From positions 3,294,001-3,358,000 of the forward strand of contig NZ_CP121694.1 of NCBI RefSeq assembly GCF_035573695.1: 64,000 bases of DNA, written 5' to 3'. The notes under the pieces are model-generated. The model was not told the origin of the DNA. It ran no database searches and saw only the letters and a program-made list of their open reading frames with translations. Below, piece by piece: positions 25,383 to 33,265 of this stretch (the stretch's first letter is position 1; every line of letters begins with the position of its first letter). The position numbers and the translations under genes were made by a program. Origin of the DNA: Metallumcola ferriviriculae (lineage in GTDB: Bacteria; Bacillota; JADQBR01).

Positions 25383-26057
25383 TTACTCTGCCAGTTCCAT
25401 TTCTTTTAAGGAACTAAGCATGTTAATGGCATCTTTAAGAGCATTATTGGCATCTTCTGCATAACCATCCGCTCCCCATTTGCCGGCTATTTCTTCGTTT
25501 ACCGGTGCACCGCCAATCATAATCTTTGCCTTGGGATTCTTTTCTTTGATCATCTTGATTACTTCAGGCATACCTACCATAGTGGTAGTCATCATAGCCG
25601 AAAGACAAACCAATTCTGAATCTGTCTTAAGCTGCTCTTCCACAAACTTTTCCAAAGGTACGTCCCTGCCTAAATCATGTATAATGAACCCGGATGCATC
25701 AAACAGCATTTTGACAATATTTTTACCGATGTCATGTACATCACCCTGTACAACACCCATAACCACTTGACCTTTACTGGTGTCCTGATCATTATCCATA
25801 TGAGGCTTTAATATCTCCAAGCCGACATACATGGCGTCCGCACACATCAGAAGCTCCGGCACAAAATACTCCTGCTCTTCATAAAGCTGACCTACTGCTT
25901 CCATGCCCGGTACTAATCCTTCAAAAACGGCCTTATGCGGGTCTAATCCCTCATCAAGGGCGAGTTGAGCTGCTTTTTTAACATCGTCTTCCTCAAAATC
26001 TATCACACCCTGTTTTAATGCTTCTAAGATTTCTTTTTCTTTTTCTGGACTAACCAT
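25383..26057 (-). CDS. Corrinoid (B12-binding) methyl-carrier protein (MtaC/MtvC/OdmA type)
   Basis: 224 aa. An N-terminal helical cap (about 1-90) precedes a Rossmann B12 domain with the base-off/His-on motif DVHDIGKN; SAMMTTTM and IMIGGAPVNEEIA follow. Shuttles the methyl group between the methyltransferases. First gene of the array, preceded by GAGGAGG and a 430-base gap shared with the divergent regulator, so it probably marks the start of the operon. Confidence 0.92.
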   Translation of the reverse strand: MVSPEKEKEILEALKQGVIDFEEDDVKKAAQLALDEGLDPHKAVFEGLVPGMEAVGQLYEEQEYFVPELLMCADAMYVGLEILKPHMDNDQDTSKGQVVMGVVQGDVHDIGKNIVKMLFDASGFIIHDLGRDVPLEKFVEEQLKTDSELVCLSAMMTTTMVGMPEVIKMIKEKNPKAKIMIGGAPVNEEIAGKWGADGYAEDANNALKDAINMLSSLKEMELAE

Positions 26058-26390
26058 GAAAATACCTCCTCTTAATCTGTTAATTTAGAATATTTAGATA
26101 ATTGATACTTGCTCGCTCTACCTTCTTTATTCTCGCTATGTTCCCCCCCCATGCCATATATTGATTGGATTTGGATTCCCCATTCCACCTCCCTTAAGGT
26201 TTTTACCCACTCCAATTGCAAAGTAACTTCACCAGATAAACCCACAGTATATGCTTTTTTCTCTATTACTAAACTTTTGTCTAAATTTTTGCTTTATTTT
26301 ATATATTAAGCCAACACAGCTTTCCTGCCAAGATATAACCGCTTAAATACCTAATTTCTATATCGGGAGGTTGTATATCCCCTGTCAAAG

Positions 26391-26417
26391 GTTAGCGATT
26401 ATTATTGGCTAACGTTA
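26391..26417. promoter_or_regulatory. Probable operator: GTTAGC-N11-GCTAAC overlapping TAACGTTA
   Basis: GTTAGC (26391-26396) and GCTAAC (26408-26413) form an inverted repeat that runs into the palindrome TAACGTTA (26410-26417), covering the -35 region of the regulator's promoter. Fits autoregulation by the adjacent triple-HTH protein. A full TTAACGTTAA occurs again at 28502. Confidence 0.45.
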
Positions 26418-26433
26418 ACAGTTATGCTATAAT
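26405..26433 (+). promoter_or_regulatory. Promoter for the triple-HTH regulator
   Basis: TTGGCT (26405-26410), 17 bases, TATAAT (26428-26433), about 55 bases before the start codon. The rest of the 26058-26487 gap holds no gene; I could not find a convincing promoter for the methyltransferase operon. Confidence 0.6.
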
Positions 26434-26487
26434 AATGTAAACTTTTTTCAAGGTGAAGCTATACTTTGAATTATCTAAAAAAAGGGG

Positions 26488-27270
26488 TTGTTTACAATTT
26501 TTTCAGGACAACGACTGCGAGAATTTCGTAAAGAACGTGATTACACTCTCAACCAACTTGCAGAACGTTTAAATGTTTCTCCCTCGTATCTCAGCAGTAT
26601 TGAAAGGAATTTAAAAACTCCCTCCATACCGCTGCTTAAAGAAATCAGCAAAACCCTAAACATCTCTGTTAGTTATCTCTTTGACGACTATATTCCCGGC
26701 GAAATCGGGGAACGGCTAAAACTATTTCGGGAAGGTCGCGGTCTGATTCTTCAAGATCTTGCAGACCTAAGTAATATCGACGTTGAAATAATTGACGAAA
26801 TCGAACAAGGTATTTCCGAACCAAACTTGGATCAAGCCGAGGCACTGGCTAAAGCATTGAATGTTTCAATGCGGTATTTTTACGAAAAGCTTAACAGCGA
26901 CACCTCTTTAGGAAATAAGGTCAGGCAGGCTCGAATGAAAGCGGGATTAACTGGAGCAGATTTAGCAGCAAAGGCCGGAGTTTCTCCGCCATTAATCAGT
27001 CAAATTGAAAACAATCAGACTACTCCTCTGCTTGATACACTGGAACGTATTGGCAATGCCCTAGGTTTAACAGCCAGCTATTTCCTACTGGAACAGAAAG
27101 ATATTGAAAGCTTACTTGCTTCGCTAAATCCAAAGATTGCTGAAATGCTGGGGGATCCCCAAGTTCAAACTTTTTTGCGGTCCATCAGTAACTTGAGTGC
27201 GGAAGAATTTACGTTTGTTTTAAAGTATGTAGAATTTTTTAAACATAACAAGTCACATCTGAAAATTTAA
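26488..27270 (+). CDS. Transcriptional regulator with three XRE-type helix-turn-helix domains
   Basis: 260 aa. Three Cro/CI HTH units in tandem at about residues 8-65, 73-128 and 140-197, each with the LxxLAxxxxVSxxxISxIE-like pattern (LNQLAERLNVSPSYLSSIE; LQDLADLSNIDVEIIDEIE, degenerate; LAAKAGVSPPLISQIE). The C-terminal 60 residues match no sensor domain I know. The start is uncertain: the TTG at 26488 abuts the AAAGGGG site, and ATT at 26497 would be better spaced. Divergent from the corrinoid operon, which it probably controls. Confidence 0.8.
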   Translation: MFTIFSGQRLREFRKERDYTLNQLAERLNVSPSYLSSIERNLKTPSIPLLKEISKTLNISVSYLFDDYIPGEIGERLKLFREGRGLILQDLADLSNIDVEIIDEIEQGISEPNLDQAEALAKALNVSMRYFYEKLNSDTSLGNKVRQARMKAGLTGADLAAKAGVSPPLISQIENNQTTPLLDTLERIGNALGLTASYFLLEQKDIESLLASLNPKIAEMLGDPQVQTFLRSISNLSAEEFTFVLKYVEFFKHNKSHLKI

Positions 27271-27288
27271 TAGGTGTTATTTAGCAAT

Positions 27289-27606
27289 TCATTCCTCGAA
27301 TTGAATATAGGCATCTTTGGGAACAGCACCACCAATTTCTACTTGAATAGCCTTTATCACCGCACTGGGAACCGGGCAGTCAGTATGCTGCCTGAGTCTC
27401 TGATGTGCTGATTTGTATACTATTGAATCTAGTATCGGTGTAAATACCCCTTTCCTACAGTCAATAACCATCAAATCCTCATTCATATCCCTGACAAGTT
27501 TACAAGCACTGACAATTTTTAGGGATACCTTCAGATGACCTATTTGTTCCACTTTTATAACACTGCTAAAACCACAAACTCCGGCTGAGACTCTTACTCT
27601 GGTCAT
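27289..27606 (-). CDS. DUF6951-like small protein, copy 1
   Basis: About 105 aa. Shares with the protein at 28735-29055 the order V-x-AG-x-CG near the N-terminus, a middle Cys-Lys (SACKLVRDM), and the C-terminal DCPVPSAVIKAIQVEIGGAVPKDA. Conserved Cys at three places suggests metal or cofactor binding. I associate this family with corrinoid methyl-transfer loci, but the function is unknown. ATG at 27606 with AGGAGG upstream. Confidence 0.65.
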   Translation of the reverse strand: MTRVRVSAGVCGFSSVIKVEQIGHLKVSLKIVSACKLVRDMNEDLMVIDCRKGVFTPILDSIVYKSAHQRLRQHTDCPVPSAVIKAIQVEIGGAVPKDAYIQFEE

Positions 27607-27718
27607 TTTTTCCTCCTGCTCTAAACGCTTATTATAATGTATAAAGTAACGTGTGTGAAAAGTGCTTATACCATGGTCTAAGGCGGTCACTAATTAGAAT
27701 GTTTATTGAGCTCGCCAG

Positions 27719-28420
27719 CTATCTACCACAAACAATCATACAAATTCCACAAATACTATACCCCAACAACTCTTCATTTTGTTGTAAATACTGCCGACAT
27801 AAGTCAACATCTATTAATGGTCCGTTGCTGTCTGCGCGGGCCCATTTTCTGTCGCCGATTGCACCGGAAGGGCATTTCTCCACGCATTTCCGACAGTCCC
27901 CGCACCGACTGTATTCAATGGGACTCTCACAAACTTCCAGGGGCGCATTGGTAAGCACCGTAGCCCAGCTCAAACGAGGCCCGCAGTTTTTGGTCACCAA
28001 TAGCCCATTTTTCCCGATCCACCCCAATCCCGCACAAGTTGCGGCGGTTTTGTGGGGAAACAAAGGATACAATCTAGATATGAACTTTTTCGATTTCTTA
28101 TGGGTATCCGGTGGTATAGGAAATGCCAAATACCCCTTTCTGCGAAGATATACCTTGATTCGTTCTTCAATAGTTAGGAGTTTCCGATCGATTGCACTAC
28201 TCCGGTAATCATAAGCGATAGTAACCTGCGAATCAGTAACCAACCCATACGGAAGCGGCGGATGTTTGATAGCTATGGAAACTGCGTAAGGTAAATGTTC
28301 CAGCTGCCGGGGAAGGGCGTCACTCACATTTCCAAATCCCACCAGCTCAGCACCCCACGCATAAATAACGTTTTTAAGAGTATCTAAATCCGATTTAACC
28401 GATATCGCCCTATGTTCCAC
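27719..28420 (-). CDS. 4Fe-4S double-cluster protein related to epoxyqueuosine reductase (QueG)
   Basis: 233 aa. The C-terminal ferredoxin motif CGDCRKCVEKCPSGAIG, plus CGICMIVCGR at the end, give two clusters; KTAATCAGLGWIGKNGLLV precedes them as in QueG-type proteins. Shorter than QueG (about 300-380 aa) and lacking its HEAT-repeat part, so queuosine synthesis is not assured. Related short proteins occur near corrinoid methyltransferases and dehalogenases. GTG start with GGAG 4-5 bases upstream. Confidence 0.75.
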   Translation of the reverse strand: MEHRAISVKSDLDTLKNVIYAWGAELVGFGNVSDALPRQLEHLPYAVSIAIKHPPLPYGLVTDSQVTIAYDYRSSAIDRKLLTIEERIKVYLRRKGYLAFPIPPDTHKKSKKFISRLYPLFPHKTAATCAGLGWIGKNGLLVTKNCGPRLSWATVLTNAPLEVCESPIEYSRCGDCRKCVEKCPSGAIGDRKWARADSNGPLIDVDLCRQYLQQNEELLGYSICGICMIVCGR

Positions 28421-28474
28421 CTGACTCCCCCCTTAAGTGACGGTTAACTATTTTTTCACTTTTACTTAATTTTT

Positions 28475-28487
28475 GTTTACTGTAAAC
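28475..28487. promoter_or_regulatory. Palindrome GTTTAC-T-GTAAAC
   Basis: Perfect 13-base palindrome about 55 bases upstream of the QueG-like gene. The half sites GTAAAC (26437) and GTTTAC (26490) also occur around the triple-HTH gene start. Candidate operator for that regulator. Confidence 0.4.
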
Positions 28488-28501
28488 CCTATATTTGCAT
28501 T

Positions 28502-28511
28502 TTAACGTTAA
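28502..28511. promoter_or_regulatory. Palindrome TTAACGTTAA
   Basis: Perfect 10-base palindrome in the intergenic region between the QueG-like gene and the second DUF6951 gene; its core recurs at 26410-26417 in front of the triple-HTH gene. Confidence 0.4.
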
Positions 28512-28674
28512 TAAAGTAAAAAATCAAGAATAATGTTCATAAAATTCGGAAATTTTAAAAAAATTATTCTCGTTAGTTAAAATTGGGGATACCTGTAAAA
28601 AAATTCCTTAGCCTCTTTTATTAACTCACGCTATTTTCCCTCAATGATTATTGAGCCAATTTTCAAAATATATA

Positions 28675-28703
28675 TTGACAGCGAAATGACCCGGCATTAT
28701 AAT
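28675..28703 (+). promoter_or_regulatory. Consensus sigma-A promoter for the DUF6951 gene
   Basis: TTGACA (28675-28680), exactly 17 bases, TATAAT (28698-28703): a full-consensus promoter 32 bases before the ATG, predicting strong expression unless repressed. Confidence 0.85.
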
Positions 28704-28734
28704 GAAAAACAATAATTGGAGGGAGGCATAATCC

Positions 28735-29055
28735 ATGAAAAGTGTTGTCGTCATTGATGCTGGAATTTGCGGACATAAGACAACGGTCACAGCGGTTTCC
28801 GAAGACAAAAAGCACTGCACTTTAGCAATTGAAACCGACTGTAAAAACATTGCCAGAATGGCCGAGGACCTTGATGAGGTCAATCCGTTATTTGAAATTG
28901 GTGTAAAGAGCAAGAACAGCAAAATTAGAAAAGGTTTTTTGGATTACGGCAGCCATGCCGCCTGCCCGGTGCCTGCCGGCCTGGTGAAAGCCGTTGAAGT
29001 TGCTAGCGGTCTAGCGGTGCCTAAGGATGCTATAATTACAGTTAGTAAGGGATAG
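28735..29055 (+). CDS. DUF6951-like small protein, copy 2
   Basis: 106 aa, paralogous to the protein at 27289-27606: VIDAGICGHKT at the start, ETDCKNIARMAEDL in the middle, and AACPVPAGLVKAVEVASGLAVPKDA at the end. Strong GGAGGGAGG site, full-consensus promoter and its own terminator make it a monocistronic, probably abundant protein. The conserved cysteines suggest a metal or cofactor carrier; this is inference. Confidence 0.7.
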   Translation: MKSVVVIDAGICGHKTTVTAVSEDKKHCTLAIETDCKNIARMAEDLDEVNPLFEIGVKSKNSKIRKGFLDYGSHAACPVPAGLVKAVEVASGLAVPKDAIITVSKG

Positions 29056-29108
29056 ACCTCTTTATCGGAACTCCGGGACCTGGTACCCTTTAGAAATCTG
29101 ACAAATAA

Positions 29109-29147
29109 AACAAAACCGCCCTCTTGTGAGGACGGTTTTGTTTTATT
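29109..29147 (+). terminator. Intrinsic terminator after the DUF6951 gene
   Basis: ACAAAACCG-CCCTC stem with complementary GAGG-ACGGTTTTGT and a short loop, followed by TTTTATTT. The remaining 200 bases to the next gene hold no feature I can name. Confidence 0.85.
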
Positions 29148-29365
29148 TGCCTGTCCGCTTTAAGCACATACTGTCCGCCAACCTGACAACACCCGGTTGG
29201 TTTAAACCGCCGTTTTCTCCGTAAAAATTATTCTATCCTATCCGCCTTGCAACTAAGGCAGATTTTTCTACCTTCCACCTTACATATTTATCCATCTGGC
29301 GTTTTTTACTTTCATTTGGTGCTTACTTTGCAACACAATATAAAAAAGGACAGAGGAGGAAAAAA

Positions 29366-30913
29366 ATGTACCCAACTTTAAAGGACATGTTTGAACAGAC
29401 AGTTACCAAGTATCCTGACCGAGAAGCTCTGGTCTACCCACAGAAAAATCAGCGCTGGAGTTTTGAAACATTGAATGAAAAGGCCAACTGCTTGGCCAAC
29501 TCATTTTTAAATGCCGGTTTACGAAAAGGTGATGTGGTATCAGTGTTTTTGTTCAACACCAGTGAATTTGTAGCCACCTATCTAGCCTGCATCAAGACCG
29601 GTATCCTATTCAATCCCATTAATTTTCGCCTGAGCGGTGAAGAATTGGCCTTTATTTTAAACGATGCGCAATCAAAAGCACTAATCTTCGAAGAAGCGGT
29701 GATACCCCAGGTAGAAAAGGCGAGAGAAAGAACAGATATTGCCCTCTACCTCTATACGGACGAAAATAACCAACCGCCTTGGGCCCAGTACTTCTATGAC
29801 TTCATGGAAAGCGGCAGTGTTGCTACGCCGATTTCACAGCTAATTGACAGCGACCGCTACATTATCATGTATACCAGCGGTACAACAGGGAAGCCCAAAG
29901 GAGTAGTTCACCGGCATCGGGATATGATCGAACATACCCTGGCCATGTTGGCCTATTTACAAATCAGTCAAGAAGACCGCGGCTTGTCTGCAGCGCCACT
30001 GAATCACTCCGCCGAACTTCACTGCGTCCTCCTGCCTCGCATTAATATTGGTGCAACCTCCGTCTTGCTTCACCATTTTGAACCAAAAGCAGTGCTACAA
30101 TGTATTCAAGATGAAAGAATCACCTTGATGTTCGGGGCCCCAACAATGTGGAACATGATGCTGCAGGAAAACCTATCACAATATGACCTATCTCACTTCA
30201 ACAAAATACTTTACGGCGGGGCTGCCATGGCACCTGCTATGGTAATAAAATGCCAGGAAGCTTTCAATGCAGACCTTATCCAGGCCTACGGCATGACAGA
30301 AATGGGCCCCGCAGTAACAATGCTGATGCCCCAAGAACAACTACCAAAAGCAGGCTCAGCCGGGAAAGCAATCGTCAACCATGAGGTTAGAGTGGTAAGG
30401 CCCAAAGAAGGCAGCCCTTCAGACCCGGATGACCTTGTAGAACCAGGTGAAAAGGGCGAAATTGTCGTAAGGGGACCAGGCATAATGGAGCTTTATTATA
30501 ACCGCCCTGATGACACAGAAAATGCGATGTACAAAGGTTGGTATCATTCAGGTGACATCGCTACCATTGACGAGGAAGGCTATATATGGGTCGCCGATAG
30601 GATAGATGACATGATCATTTCAGGCGGCGAAAACATCTACCCACGCGAAGTAGAGGATGTACTCTACGAACACCCGGATATAGTGGAATTGGCTGTTGTA
30701 GGATTGCCTGATGAAAACTGGGGGAAAGTAGTCACTGCATTCGTAGTGAGAAAAAACAACGACTTGTCATCTGAGGATCTGGACAAATACCTTTTAGGCA
30801 GCCAAAAACTTGCCAAATTCAAACGCCCTCGCCGCTACGAATTTGTAGATACACTGCCCAAGACAGCCAGTGGTAAAATCCAGAAGTTTGTACTCGTAGA
30901 AGATTATTCTTGA
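29366..30913 (+). CDS. AMP-forming acyl-CoA synthetase
   Basis: 515 aa, ANL superfamily: P-loop YTSGTTGKPKGVVH, A5 motif YGMTEMG, A7 GWYHSGDIA, A8 hinge RIDDMIISGGENIYP, and the catalytic lysine in PKTASGKIQK. Length and the YGMTEMG wording fit medium/long-chain or aromatic acid:CoA ligases. Next to a demethylation system, an aromatic acid left after O-demethylation is an attractive substrate, but this is inference. ATG preceded by GAGGAGG. Confidence 0.87.
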   Translation: MYPTLKDMFEQTVTKYPDREALVYPQKNQRWSFETLNEKANCLANSFLNAGLRKGDVVSVFLFNTSEFVATYLACIKTGILFNPINFRLSGEELAFILNDAQSKALIFEEAVIPQVEKARERTDIALYLYTDENNQPPWAQYFYDFMESGSVATPISQLIDSDRYIIMYTSGTTGKPKGVVHRHRDMIEHTLAMLAYLQISQEDRGLSAAPLNHSAELHCVLLPRINIGATSVLLHHFEPKAVLQCIQDERITLMFGAPTMWNMMLQENLSQYDLSHFNKILYGGAAMAPAMVIKCQEAFNADLIQAYGMTEMGPAVTMLMPQEQLPKAGSAGKAIVNHEVRVVRPKEGSPSDPDDLVEPGEKGEIVVRGPGIMELYYNRPDDTENAMYKGWYHSGDIATIDEEGYIWVADRIDDMIISGGENIYPREVEDVLYEHPDIVELAVVGLPDENWGKVVTAFVVRKNNDLSSEDLDKYLLGSQKLAKFKRPRRYEFVDTLPKTASGKIQKFVLVEDYS

Positions 30914-31013
30914 TAGCCGTTTTTACGTTTTATAAGTGTTTTCTGCTTAACTCTTTAACCCTTTCAATTGGTGTAAAGTAATAAACAAGGCCTTTTCTTG
31001 GCACAATTTTTCT

Positions 31014-31081
31014 GACTCATAGGAACTCCTCCAGTATATGTTTGTTTTGTCCACTTACATCATAACTGGATCCTATGAGTC
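31014..31081. repeat. Imperfect inverted repeat between acyl-CoA synthetase and ywbE
   Basis: GACTCATAGGA (31014-31024) plus TCCAGT is mirrored by ACTGGATCCTATGAGTC (31065-31081); the left arm has a 5-base insertion. It could be a terminator for convergent genes without T-runs, or a MITE-like remnant. Confidence 0.45.
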
Positions 31082-31099
31082 GTCATTTTCCCCTGCACT

Positions 31100-31306
31100 T
31101 TAATCACAAGAAGTGGTCTGTATTTCCTTAACCCTGCCTACAACTCCAGTCTCCAGCATCACTTTAATTCCATGGGGGTGAGTACGTGATTTGGTAAGGA
31201 CTTTTTGAACTACGCCATCAGTTAATTTGCCAGAACGCTGGTCTTGTTTCTGTACAACCCGTACACTTATACCTACTTTTATATTTTCCCGCTCAGTTCC
31301 ATTCAT
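31100..31306 (-). CDS. ywbE: YwbE family protein
   Basis: 68 aa with the family pattern IKVGISVRVVQKQDQRSGKLTDG, VVQKVLTKSRTHPHGIKVML, GVVGRVKEI. Small conserved protein of Bacilli and Clostridia, function unknown; its beta-strand-rich pattern resembles nucleic-acid-binding KOW-like folds. Ends about 15 bases from the RAYT element boundary on the upstream side. Confidence 0.82.
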   Translation of the reverse strand: MNGTERENIKVGISVRVVQKQDQRSGKLTDGVVQKVLTKSRTHPHGIKVMLETGVVGRVKEIQTTSCD

Positions 31307-31323
31307 TACATCGTTCCCTCCTA

Positions 31324-32294
31324 GGGGTCAGGCTTGAATTATTCACTTATTCTCTCCTGGAATCTATGGATTATTTCTTGAACATAATCTGTTCTCTTGC
31401 TCACACCCGACTTTATCTTTGATATCATTGATAACGGTAAATTAAGCTTCTGAGCCAACAATGTATTTGTTACATCGCAATGCCTTTCGCTCAACAGCAC
31501 TATCGCCTTTCGTATATCGGATACCTTCTGGATTCTTGTCTTTCTAATAATTTCATTAATACTCACTTTTTCTTGAAAACAGACTTTTTCTATTACCTCA
31601 TCAATACTAATTCGCCCAAACTGTATCCCTCTGCCTGATTGAGATGGTATTTTCTCTTCAGGCTCGGATTCTCGAAAATCTCTAAGGGAAATTTCCTCCG
31701 ATTTCTGTTCCATGAACTGCAAATATTCCTTTACTGCTTGCTTTCTATTCTCTGAAAACATCCTCAATATTTCATCCGTATCAGCTACTCCATCGTTTAT
31801 TACACCGATATAGTTAGAATGACTGCTCCATTTATAATTTATACCTTTGCATATATTCGCTTTTGCGGGATTGTAGTGAATATATTTTATCAACTGCAGT
31901 AAGTAGTTTTCTTTGTTACAAAGCAATGCTTTATATCTTTGCTGAAATACATGCCCTGTCCTACCGTATCTACGGTTGAACCACTGGGTGTATACCTGCT
32001 GTATTCGCTGCATTATTTCGGATAATGGAGTATTATTTACCTGTATCAGCAGATGTGCGTGGTTATCCATAATACAGTATGCAAATAACTTGAAGAAGAA
32101 CTGTTCCTTGTACTTGGACAGTCTCGTGATATATTCTCTTTTATGAAATTCCGCAGCAAATATTTTCTGCCCATTATTGCCTCGGACCATTACATGATAT
32201 AAAGCTCCAGGATAATGGACTCGTGGCTTCCTCGCCATCATTTATCACCTGGATAATTATACCATTAATTAGTGAATAATTCAAGCCTGACCCC
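31324..32294. mobile_element. RAYT transposon with perfect 24-bp terminal inverted repeats
   Basis: The 24 bases at 31324-31347 are the exact reverse complement of 32271-32294, enclosing one transposase gene. The left copy contains the transposase stop codon and the right copy supplies the last codons and stop of the carboxyethylornithine synthase gene. I see no target duplication, as expected for Y1-type elements. Confidence 0.8.
31339..32241 (-). CDS. REP-associated tyrosine transposase (RAYT)
   Basis: 300 aa. Y1_Tnp domain (about 1-150) with the HUH-type motif DNHAHLLIQ and the catalytic Tyr region IKYIHYNPAKAN; N-terminal RKPRVHYPGALYHVMVRGNN is typical of the group. C-terminal residues about 205-290 form a DnaA-C/Trp-repressor-like helix-turn-helix (ISIDEVIEKVC, SDIRKAIVLLSERH, LSMISKIKSG). 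Single-strand transposition is the family mechanism. Apparently intact. Confidence 0.87.
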   Translation of the reverse strand: MMARKPRVHYPGALYHVMVRGNNGQKIFAAEFHKREYITRLSKYKEQFFFKLFAYCIMDNHAHLLIQVNNTPLSEIMQRIQQVYTQWFNRRYGRTGHVFQQRYKALLCNKENYLLQLIKYIHYNPAKANICKGINYKWSSHSNYIGVINDGVADTDEILRMFSENRKQAVKEYLQFMEQKSEEISLRDFRESEPEEKIPSQSGRGIQFGRISIDEVIEKVCFQEKVSINEIIRKTRIQKVSDIRKAIVLLSERHCDVTNTLLAQKLNLPLSMISKIKSGVSKRTDYVQEIIHRFQERISE

Positions 32295-33246
32295 ATCTGG
32301 CATTTATCTTTTCGTCAAGTATCACGCCATTCTTTATAATAATTGCATCTTTTATTGTATTATTACTTTCCATATTGCCCTCTATCATATCATCAATATA
32401 TCTAACAACCTCATTACCAAATGCTTTTGATGCTGTACGATATACTATAGTTGGCGTATGGTCACCCACATAATGCAGGATGCCTTCAGAATAATACGCT
32501 GGATCCTCCATGGTTGTCGGGACACTACTTTCAATACAACCAGCCTTATCGCAACTAACGTCAATAATCATTGCATTTTTTTTCATTCGCTTTAGATCTT
32601 TATGATAAATTATGTGATCTTGCCTACTAGTATCCCATAAAACACAATTTACAATTACATCATAATCAGCAATCTCTTTCCTTAATAAACTTTCCATTTT
32701 TCTGTCATAGACCACTATTTCGGCTCCTAATGAAGACAATATTCTACTTGCTCCATGCGCAATATTTCCCCTGCCAATTATTGCAACTTTACATTCATAA
32801 GGCATGCTTCCATAGATTGTGAACGCATGCATGATAGCGGCTTCTCCTGCAAGTTCATTATTTCTCCAAAAAACATGTCTTCCGCTATCGTACATTTCCT
32901 CCCACGCTATTGCGGTTATAGATTTCTCAACTATTATATCAGTAATATCTCTATTTTGAACTGCATGTATATAACCAAAAATAACTTGATGGTCTTTTAA
33001 CTCTGAAAGATAGTCTGCATCTCCTATCTTAGGATCGCAAATTATATCTTTTGTTATAATTTCCTCTTTGGGTAATATGTTAGCTCCTTGCTTAATATAT
33101 TCATCATCTGCATATCCTATTTCTTCTCCATAACCTCTCTCAAAATATAGGTAGTTTTTGTTTTTAATTCTACTTATTTGTTCCGGCAGTAATGCTCGCC
33201 TTTTTTCATTTTCTTTTGTACTTAGTAAGAATCCCACAGATTTCAT
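32281..33246 (-). CDS. ceo: N5-(carboxyethyl)ornithine synthase-like enzyme, C-terminus rewritten by the RAYT end
   Basis: 321 aa, alanine dehydrogenase/transhydrogenase superfamily. MKSVGFLLSTKENEKRRALLPEQI, FGYIHAVQNRDITD, VFWRNNELAGEAA and the NAD-binding VAIIGRGNIAHGA resemble Lactococcus CEO synthase, which reductively condenses pyruvate with the ornithine side-chain amine. The last residues (WGQA, stop) are encoded by the transposon inverted repeat, so the native tail was replaced. The catalytic core is complete. ATP-grasp gene lies 19 bases upstream in the same direction. Confidence 0.78.
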   Translation of the reverse strand: MKSVGFLLSTKENEKRRALLPEQISRIKNKNYLYFERGYGEEIGYADDEYIKQGANILPKEEIITKDIICDPKIGDADYLSELKDHQVIFGYIHAVQNRDITDIIVEKSITAIAWEEMYDSGRHVFWRNNELAGEAAIMHAFTIYGSMPYECKVAIIGRGNIAHGASRILSSLGAEIVVYDRKMESLLRKEIADYDVIVNCVLWDTSRQDHIIYHKDLKRMKKNAMIIDVSCDKAGCIESSVPTTMEDPAYYSEGILHYVGDHTPTIVYRTASKAFGNEVVRYIDDMIEGNMESNNTIKDAIIIKNGVILDEKINARWGQA

Positions 33247-33265
33247 AATTTCCCTCTTTCCCTTT

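Noticed and set aside
26058-26404. Sigma-54 promoter or cobalamin riboswitch before the corrinoid operon
   Set aside because: I looked for the TGGCAC-N5-TTGC pattern and for B12-box features and found neither convincingly.
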